From Cudoniella acicularis (Eukaryota > Ascomycota > Leotiomycetes > Helotiales > Helotiaceae): a stretch of DNA of 25,921 bases. The stretch spans positions 1-25,921 of the forward strand of contig JAAMPI010000786.1 in NCBI GenBank assembly GCA_013054445.1, read 5' to 3'. Shown here piece after piece: positions 19,686 to 25,921 of this stretch. How positions within the stretch are numbered: the stretch's first letter is position 1; each line of letters starts with the position of its first letter. A model generated the notes under the pieces. It was not told the origin of the DNA. It did not search any database and was given only the letters and a program-made list of their open reading frames with translations. The position numbers and the translations under genes were made by a program.

Positions 19686-19766
19686 TAACTAGATTTATAA
19701 GGTAACTGGTTAATTAATAAATTAATTAGGTTAATTTATAAATCAACTAGTTAGTAAATCTAGTTA
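19686..19766. repeat. AT-rich imperfect palindrome
   Basis: TAACTAGATTTA (19686-19697) is the exact reverse complement of TAAATCTAGTTA (19755-19766). Inside it AACTGGTT (19704-19711) faces AACTAGTT (19745-19752) with one G-T mismatch, and the loop is made of TTAATT-type repeats. It could be a cruciform-forming spacer or the remnant of a small inverted-repeat element. Confidence 0.6.
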
Positions 19767-19876
19767 ATTCATGAACGAATTGCATTTACGAACTGACCGG
19801 AACGTATGAATTCTAGGTCTAATGTGAAAACACATTTTAAATTCACTAGCTTTCTCGTAAAATGATAGTCAAGCAT

Positions 19877-19950
19877 TGAGTCAGAAGTTATAGGACTAAA
19901 CGAGTCATTTCGGAAACGGGTAAGATTACCCGATGACTCCCGATGAGTCA
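19877..19950. promoter_or_regulatory. TGAGTCA-type (AP-1/Gcn4-like) sites upstream of the F-box gene
   Basis: TGAGTCA occurs at 19877-19883 and 19944-19950, with TGACTC at 19934-19939 and a GAGTCA half-match near 19903. The heptamer is the consensus for fungal bZIP regulators of the Gcn4/CpcA and AP-1 types. The sites lie 90-160 bp before the start codon at 20039. Function is inferred from consensus and position only. Confidence 0.4.
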
Positions 19951-20038
19951 ATTAGAAAAGGGAGGCGCGGTGCCACAGCCACCTATCTAAAATCTTGCGC
20001 ATTACATAAGTTCAACAACAATCCGCCTTGAACAGCAA

Positions 20039-21201
20039 ATGATCAACATGTCGTTTCTCACACTTCCCAACGACTTATTACTCCAGATATCAAGCCACCT
20101 CGATCGCCAATATGATTTCCACGCCCTCAGTCTTGTATGTCGACATTTCCACTATAATTTTTTCGACGAACACCTGTACCTCTTCAACATCAAACGTCGA
20201 CAAAGCAAAGCGCTGTTCTGGGGGGCTGAACATGGAAGAATCTCGGTAGTTCGCAGGATATTGAAACTGATGGGCGACGATGTCGAGATCGACGCCGAAT
20301 ACCCATACGATGGCTACGAGCTTCTTACACCGCACAAACACAAAAATTGTCTTTTTCTGGCAATCTCAGGACGGCATTTCGATGTCGTGCAATTATTGCT
20401 TGAACATGGTGCCGATCCACTCAGGAGGAATTGCCTTAGTGTCACACCCCTCTATCTTGCGCTGATGTCAGGACACGACGGCATCATTGAAGTTATAGCC
20501 AATCACGTCGACGACCTACCGAACTATCTAGTTCACTCAGATGAGAAATTCACTCCATTGCATACGGCATGCTGTTACGGACTCGCAAACTGGGCTCGCC
20601 ATTTCTTGGAAAAGGGAATCGATATCGAAGCGAAAGACAGCTGCGACCGGACAGCGTTTCGCCTTGCAATAGCAACGGATTTCTTAGGACGCATACCCGA
20701 CGCAGTGGAATCCCTGAAACCGAGCTATATCCAAATCTTCGAAACGGTGCGAGTCCTCGTCGAGTTTGGCGCAGATCCGACTATGGACAGTGTGGGCAGA
20801 AACCGATTTTGCCCTATCGATATTTCCCCTCCTAGACTTTGCCCTATGGCGGCGAATGTTGGTGTGAGGCATATGGATCCGAAGGTTAGAGCACTTTTCA
20901 AACCTGCTTTTGAGGTTGTTGATAAAGCTGGTCCAACTTTATACGCCCAAGTTGTTGAAGAGAGTGTTTCGAGGACCCCTTTGTGCGAGAGTGTGCCCTC
21001 CAAAGCTTCGCAAAGTGGTTGTCACACAATACCACCTACCAGCTCTAAATCGAGCGCGACTGGTTCTGTGAGATTTACTCCTTATGAATTAAGGTAAGCA
21101 AATACAATTCACTCTTATTTTCAATGGCGCTAATCATTATCAGGTATCTTCGAGGAGATTTCCTTAATCAAGATCTAATTACCCCTGAGACCAACGATTG
21201 A
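20039..21201 (+). CDS. F-box and ankyrin-repeat protein
   Basis: Exons 20039-21093 and 21144-21201 give 370 residues. The 50-nt intron (GTAAGC, GCTAATC branch, ATCAG) removes the TAA that would end the first frame and adds 19 residues (YLRGDFLNQDLITPETND is its end). An N-terminal F-box is visible at about 6-50 (LTLPNDLLLQISSHL, HALSLVCRHFHYNFFDEHLY). Ankyrin repeats follow: KALFWGAEHGRISVVRRIL, NCLFLAISGRHFDVVQLLLE with HGADPLRR, TPLYLALMSGHDGIIEVI, TPLHTACCYGLANWARHFL and a last degenerate one ending VLVEFGADPTMD. F-box proteins recruit targets to SCF ubiquitin ligases through Skp1, and the ankyrins are the likely substrate reader; the substrate is unknown. The C-terminal Ser-rich tail is low complexity. 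ATG codons at 20039 and 20048 are both possible. Confidence 0.85.
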
Positions 21202-21598
21202 CCCGATGGTCGACTGCAAGCTTCCTCTCATCACAAATAGGGACTAGGGATCATATGATCACAATCTTCAAACTACTCGGAGCAAATCCACAACTTCTTT
21301 CAACTTGCTAGTGATAGGGAAAAAATTGTTGATGATTACAGCATTAATTAAATTGTGGAGCAAGGGGTAAAGGGATCAAACTAAGGAAGATAGCGTTGGG
21401 TCGTGGTAGGGTCTGGGCTCTACTTAGGTCATCAAGGCAAAGGAACTGAAGTTACAACCGACTTTGGAGGTTTGGAGCATTGGTTCGCAAAAAAAAAAGG
21501 GAGCATTTAATGATATCAATTGTTGCAATGCATCGCATGTATGATTTGTACAAATTTTTATGTACAAAACAAGATGACATCTTGAATAATTATTCTGA
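21202..21598. other. Convergent 3' region between F-box and DUF6536 genes
   Basis: About 400 bp between two convergent genes, without a supported gene. It includes a 9-nt A tract near 21488 and presumably both 3' UTRs. Confidence 0.45.
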
Positions 21599-21708
21599 TC
21601 AAGCATACGTAAGCCCCGGCGTAGGCGCATTCGTCTGCCCAGCATCCCACGCCTCAGCAGTAACCAACGAGCAATGCCCAACACCATTCGGAAACCCTCC
21701 ACCTAACA
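21599..21708 (-). pseudogene. Displaced conserved C-terminal tail of the DUF6536 protein
   Basis: In another minus frame the sequence reads LGGGFPNGVGHCSLVTAEAW followed by DAGQTNAPTPGLTYA and a TGA at 21599-21601. This matches the usual GHCS...G-x-x-YA ending of the family. It is out of frame with RWGV at about 21705-21716; loss of one GT unit from a GTGT run near 21703-21708 would explain it. It may be a real mutation or a sequence error. Confidence 0.6.
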
Positions 21709-23935
21709 CCCCACCTCAATTCCTTATATCTCATCTCCTCATCTCTAACCATCGGATGACAAGAAGCGCTAATAGCCGCACTACACGTCGAAACCACTGG
21801 CGGAGACCCTGCCGGAAATCTTCTAAACATAAAAATAACAGCGCTAAGTAGCAAGATGGCCGTAGCTACAACGGAAAAAATGATTGCAATTGGTGAGTAT
21901 CCGCAATTAGAGACATGCGAATAATCGTTGAAATCGTTTGTGTCGTAGACCAAAGGTTTGCCGTCTTTGTCGTAGACGGCTGTTTGGACCATGAAGATTG
22001 ATTGGGAGAGGAACCAATGAAGGAGTGTTTGAAGAGCCAGCAATGGGATCCCCCAAGCCAATGGCGCTCCCAGGAGCCATGTCCCGCGCTGTTTTCCGGA
22101 GGGCGTGCTGACCATTAGTGTCTGGGGTTTGAATGCGAAGACGCTCCAATCCGCAGCTAGGAACATGGAGGTGACGATGCCCATGTATTGAAGATAGACG
22201 AGAGCGAGGAAAACTTGTGGGATGTTTGCCAGAACAGCCATGGTGACGGCATCGCCATTTCCGCCATAGCCTCCATATATAACCATAGCGTTTTGATTTA
22301 CTTCTCCGAAGCCGAGATTCCAGAGACTGACGGGGTCAAGGCTCGTTCCTCGCTCTCTGACGTGGATGAAGCCCCAGCCCGCGAAGAAAACTACGAGGAG
22401 AAATGCCAATATCATTCTAAAACAAGCGTTAGTTGGGGATAGCTAAGTAATGGGGGAAAACTGACAGGCAGAAAAATGATGTCCAACGCTTTTTGCTAAC
22501 TGCAGATCCCCAATGGCGTTTTCTTCTGTCGAAGGGCTTAGCGAATCCTCGGGCTTGCCAAAACCTCCTTAAGTCTCGCTTGTCAGCAAGACACATTTGC
22601 ATCGTAGTCTGGTCTTCGAATAGCAGAAATGAGGCGGCTGCATCTCCGACTGAAGTAAGTATATTCTCGGCATCGTATCGGAACAGAACCCAGAGCATGA
22701 GGGCGACTTTGAAAGCGTTGAACGCCACCACTACGATCATGATAGTCATGCTGAAGTTGACCGAGCAGGTATCAGTCGTTCTTTCGCTGAGACAGTATTC
22801 GATAGGAAAGTCATAGACAGTCCAGTTACTGGCCGAAGACATGTATGTCTCCGCGTTGCAAGTCTGAGAGCCACCATCATTGCCCTGTTTAGAGCAGATC
22901 CACCAGTTGTTTTCGAGACCGGAAGTCCAATCGGCGTCTCCATATTTGAGAATTGAATTTGTGTTATTTTTGCTGCTTGAAACGAGAACAACATTTCGTC
23001 TTTCTGAGAGAAAGACGTTCGAATACGCTTGTAAGCAATCCTTGTTTTCAAGTCGTTCCCAGGATGGTGCAGAGGTTTGGATGTTGTCGAAATAGTCCAC
23101 CATAGCTTTTTGGAGCTGCATACCATCATTTAAAAAATCTATGCCGACAGAGGTGTTCAGTGTCGTCGCGGTAAACGTTGGAAAAGTGGTATTTTGGCCA
23201 TAGTAGTGTGGTGCCCAATCTCCTGTGAGGTTGAAAGGAGCACCTGTGAGAAAGCCTTCTGTGACGACAGTCCAATAATACTGATTCGAAGAAAGCGAAG
23301 TGAAAACTAGGGAATTGTATCTGGATAGCGGTGTAAGTCAGGCTTCAACGGCAGTCGTTATTAGAAACTTACAAAAGATGAAAAGGGGCCGAGCTGATAG
23401 CCAACGCCAAAACAACCAGGCCACGGCGCTTTGCAACTCCTTTCAAATTCCCAAAGCTCAGACTACCTACGTGGAGAAACCTCCCTCGCTGATGCGCTCG
23501 GTCTACTTCCTCTCTTGATGGACAAGAGTATGCTGCCATGAACGCATTGCTTCCCGTGAGCAACAGCGTAGACAGAATATTTATCAACAAGTGATACCAA
23601 GTACTCAGTCCCTTCACTTTAGAGCACTCTCCACTCTGAATCGTCCCGAATCCGTCCACAATCCCATATTTTGATTTTGCATAGAACAACCACGCGAGAT
23701 TGACGATCAATACGATGCATGCGACTGCAACAAACGCGCGTAAAGTTCGTTTTATGCCACCTAGATACTTTTGCATGAAAGTTTGAGTTCGGTACGATGA
23801 TTTCCCCCCTTCATTTCCAGCCACTTCTGTGTAATTTCCCTGAAAAGACGGTTTCTGGGAGCTTGGGGATGAAGCCTCGGAGTGCCATTGAGGTGGTTGC
23901 ATTGGAATCCATTGTGAGTTGTATTGTCCACTCAT
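21654..23935 (-). CDS. DUF6536-family multi-pass membrane protein, C-terminus out of frame
   Basis: Exons 23935-23373, 23320-22466 and 22416-21654 give 726 residues as the sequence stands. Introns are 52 nt (GTAAGT/TCCAG) and 49 nt (GTCAGT, AACTAAC branch, TTTAG). After a cytosolic N-terminus comes the DUF6536 domain (Pfam PF20163): a first helix (FVAVACIVLIVNLAWLFYAK), then GIVDGFGTIQSGECSKVKGL, HLLINILSTLLLTGSNAFMA, REEVDRAHQRGRFLHVGSLS, and ISSAPFHLLYNS across intron 1. A large extracytosolic loop with Cys and NxT sequons precedes further helices (MTIMIVVVAFNAFKVALMLW, MILAFLLVVFFAGWG, LAWGIPLLALQTLLHWFLSQ, IAIIFSVVATAILLLSAVIF). The conserved STCSAAISASCHP and RWGV are in frame; the expected GHCS-type end lies one frame over (to 21599). 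The molecular role of the family is unknown. Confidence 0.88.
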
Positions 23936-25068
23936 GTCTGTCGCCTCGGAAATATAGATGTCGCACGTATACCTTCAGAGACTCAGGTTCCTGTCCGCAT
24001 TATGTATTTCGGGTGGTTTACACAGACCCGCTTTTGGTGAACTTGTGACTGCCTTCAGCCTCCTCATTGAAGCGGAATCGGGGGGGCTAGGCACTGCCAA
24101 GAAGGGGCTAAATCTATTCCCATCACAAACCGCCACCTGCCAAGAGGTTACTTGCTTCTTTGGTTTTAGGTGCGTTTGTAACTTTGTGCAACTTGCTGCA
24201 TTTCCTGACCCTTTCTGTTTTCTTTCCGTTTTCTTCCCGATCGGTGAGAGGAAAGGAGAGATGATCACGTGATTCAAAACATCACATCACCCATTTTAAG
24301 AACGCAGAAAAACACGACTAGAAGTTAATACTGAGAAATATTATTATGAGTATTATAAAAATACCAGGATTAGTCGTTGTATTGAATCATGTTAGCTTAA
24401 ATGTTACGGAGTGGTAAGGCTTTTAAAGTGTTTAAGTGGTCCGGAATACGTGAGAGATATGCTTAAGATATTATCTCACTTATGAAAAATACTTTACAAT
24501 CAAAACAACACCAGGAGAAGTCTAACTAGTTTGACAACCGTCCTCCGCTCAAGGAAGCCCAGAAATCCTTCTCGGAGGATAGGTCCCGAGTTGGACATGA
24601 GCGGAAAGGGGCTTAATTATTGTTTGACATCGAACAAAAGAGCCTGAATGTGTTTCCAATATATTGCAACGGTTTAAATGGTTCAGAGCGAATCAAATTA
24701 CCATTTGCGATGCAATAATTAAGTTAGGAATCATGCACAGGAATTAGTATTCAGTAACGGGATAGCCCCGTTGCAGATTAACACGGAGTCACTCACTGGC
24801 TTAGTGAATAGCGCAATACTAGCTCAGTATATAAATAACCCAAAATACCCCCCTCACAGAAATATGTCGTGGAAAACTTTCTCCTACAAGCAACAACAAA
24901 CTCAGAAGGAACGTATAACTTCCCTTTTTATTTCCGTAAATTTGAAAACTTGATATGGAGATGTGAAAATTAAAGGCAACTAGCAAACCAGAAGCTGGCG
25001 CCGAAGCCATTATACACAAGAATGATCCAAAGGTGAAGAATCGCTGTTATTCTTTGGACTGCCGCCAT
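23936..25068. other. Intergenic region upstream of the DUF6536 gene
   Basis: About 1.1 kb. The part near the gene (23936-24280) is its 5' leader and promoter and contains a CACGTG near 24266. From 24280 on it is AT-rich with only short open frames (for example 24771-24953) that show no motif. TCCTCCG near 24541 and CGGAGGA near 24574 could pair across a loop of about 27 nt. Confidence 0.45.
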
Positions 25069-25267
25069 TTATGTCGCTGCTGTCAAAACTCTAGTTGAGT
25101 TCACTATAAGATTCCAAAATATAGCTGTGGTATAGAATCCCAGGATCTGAAGACGAAAACGATACACAAAGATAAGTCTGACATAGAGCTTTAATAATAA
25201 AGTGGAAATTACGTACTCTACCAAGTGGTTCAAGTCCAGTGAGTGTGTCCATCTTTAAATGCGCCAT
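25069..25267 (-). CDS. Possible two-exon 42-residue membrane microprotein
   Basis: On the minus strand an ATG at 25267 opens MAHLKMDTLTGLEPLGR (exon 25267-25217). A 70-nt intron with a GTACGT donor and TCTTCAG acceptor joins it in phase 0 to ILGFYTTAIFWNLIVNS and TRVLTAAT, ending at TAA 25069-25071. The second exon would be a single membrane helix. Unspliced, the frame runs 59 codons. I recognise no family. Support is limited to the splice signals and the hydrophobic profile. Confidence 0.25.
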
Positions 25268-25577
25268 TCTTCTTGCGGAGTAAGGAGACAGGTAAATTAT
25301 TTATACTTTGTGTGACCTTCCTCCCTCACGTACAACCGGCGGATAGCCCAATTATATGTGAATCACTTGCAAGCATCAAGAGAATATTAAAGTAGTGAGA
25401 AATTCATCAATCCGTTTCCCGCACGATCTACAAAATCGTCATCATTCTCCATCATAATTCGCAATCCCAAATTCTCCTATCTCCTAAACTAACCCAATCC
25501 ACAGCTGATCTCAAAATCTGTTATTACAGTCTCATCGTACACCTCGCGCCTCCAATATGAGTGGATCCAAAAGATAT

Positions 25578-25902
25578 CTAGTGCTTATGGACCTTCGCCT
25601 TAATCTTCTCCACCAAACTAGGCTCCTTCTCTTTCTCACCCTTTCCATCCGCATCGGTAGTATCCTTACTAGTATCAGCTCCGGAGCCTCCGTACGATGA
25701 ACGCCTTTTTCTTCGAGAAGACCTGTCACACGTTAGCAATCTATCATTCCAACTTACACCACACAAAAAAGAAAAGGGGAACTCACGATCAGCTTCTTTA
25801 CCAGCACCAGGTCTACTAGCATCAAAATCCCCCCCATCAGCCTTCATCCCATTACTCTTAACCCATTGCTCGCCAGTCCCCTCCCCACTTCACTCTCCTT
25901 CT
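25578..25902 (-). CDS. Small charged stress-type protein, 5' end incomplete, apparent frameshift
   Basis: The minus strand reads SGEGTGEQWVKSNGMKADGG (to about 25840), then FDASRPGAGKEAD to 25797. A 74-nt intron (25796-25723, GTGAGT, TGCTAAC branch, GACAG) joins it to RLLEEKGVHR. After that the frame of the splice loses sense, but the next frame gives GADTSKDTTDADGKGEKEKE and then PSLVEKIKAKVHKH with a stop at 25578. The lysine-rich PSLxEKIKAKxHKH end is common in small hydrophilic fungal proteins of unknown, possibly stress-related, role. A 1-nt loss near 25677-25690 would reconcile the frames. The reading upstream of 25902 meets a TGA, so a first exon probably lies at or beyond the right edge. 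If the frameshift is real the product has a changed C-terminus. Confidence 0.6.
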
Positions 25903-25921
25903 GCACCTCATCTCCCCCCTC

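Larger units (their letters stand above)
18858..20038. other. AT-rich intergenic region with palindrome and bZIP-like sites
   Basis: About 1.2 kb without a supported gene. The part from 19600 to 19770 is very AT-rich and holds an inverted repeat described separately. The last 170 bp before the F-box gene contain TGAGTCA twice. Open frames here are short and lack motifs. Confidence 0.5.

Noticed and set aside
23975..24277. 100-codon minus-strand open frame upstream of the DUF6536 gene
   Set aside because: It lies in the presumed 5' leader, lacks recognisable motifs and does not join in frame to 23935.

Overview
The window is nuclear DNA of a filamentous ascomycete (Pezizomycotina; a leotiomycete-type genome would fit, but the genus cannot be fixed from sequence alone). 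The reasons are introns of 49-75 nt with GTRNGT-type donors and CTRAC-like branch sites, a HET-domain gene, a DUF6536 membrane protein, a Pezizomycotina-style mitochondrial PPR protein, LTR remnants, and C-to-T decay of duplicated DNA that looks like repeat-induced point mutation (RIP). Most genes below were assembled by hand by joining exons in different frames. Coordinates are the outer limits of each gene and exon limits are given in the text.

Left part (1-10.96 kb), accessory in character: an arylsulfotransferase-family pseudogene broken by at least eight in-frame TAA/TAG codons (minus strand, 1-1867); an intact two-exon HET-domain gene (3014-5062); an AT-rich gene-free stretch; two solo-LTR-like repeats (6356-6599 and 6891-7155, the second with a perfect 5-bp target duplication); a four-exon gene for a small secreted cysteine-rich protein with an EGF-type signature (7648-8208); a frameshifted relic of a conserved fungal protein (minus, about 8460-9032); and a four-exon ECM33/Sps2-like cell-surface gene (9396-10777). 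A third, 3'-truncated copy of the LTR (10773 to about 10960) sits between that gene and a convergent GTPase gene, and it supplies the stop codon of both.

Middle part (10.9-16.6 kb), conserved housekeeping block: a GTPBP1/2-type translational GTPase (minus, three exons), LSM3 of the U6 snRNP (minus, four exons), and, from a shared 344-bp promoter region, a mitochondrial PPR/ATP13-like protein (plus).

Right part (17-25.9 kb): a secreted or surface cysteine-rich protein with one membrane helix (17919-18857), an F-box/ankyrin-repeat protein with a short last exon (20039-21201), a large DUF6536 multi-pass membrane protein whose conserved C-terminus is thrown out of frame by an apparent 2-bp loss (minus, 21654-23935), a possible 42-residue two-exon microprotein (minus, 25069-25267), and a small charged stress-type protein running off the right edge (minus), also with an apparent frameshift. 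No tRNA, rRNA, CRISPR or bacterial-type operon was seen.

The genes do not form an evident pathway. The observations most worth following up are the LTR that ends two genes at once, the secreted cysteine-rich protein next to a solo LTR, and the RIP-like pseudogene.
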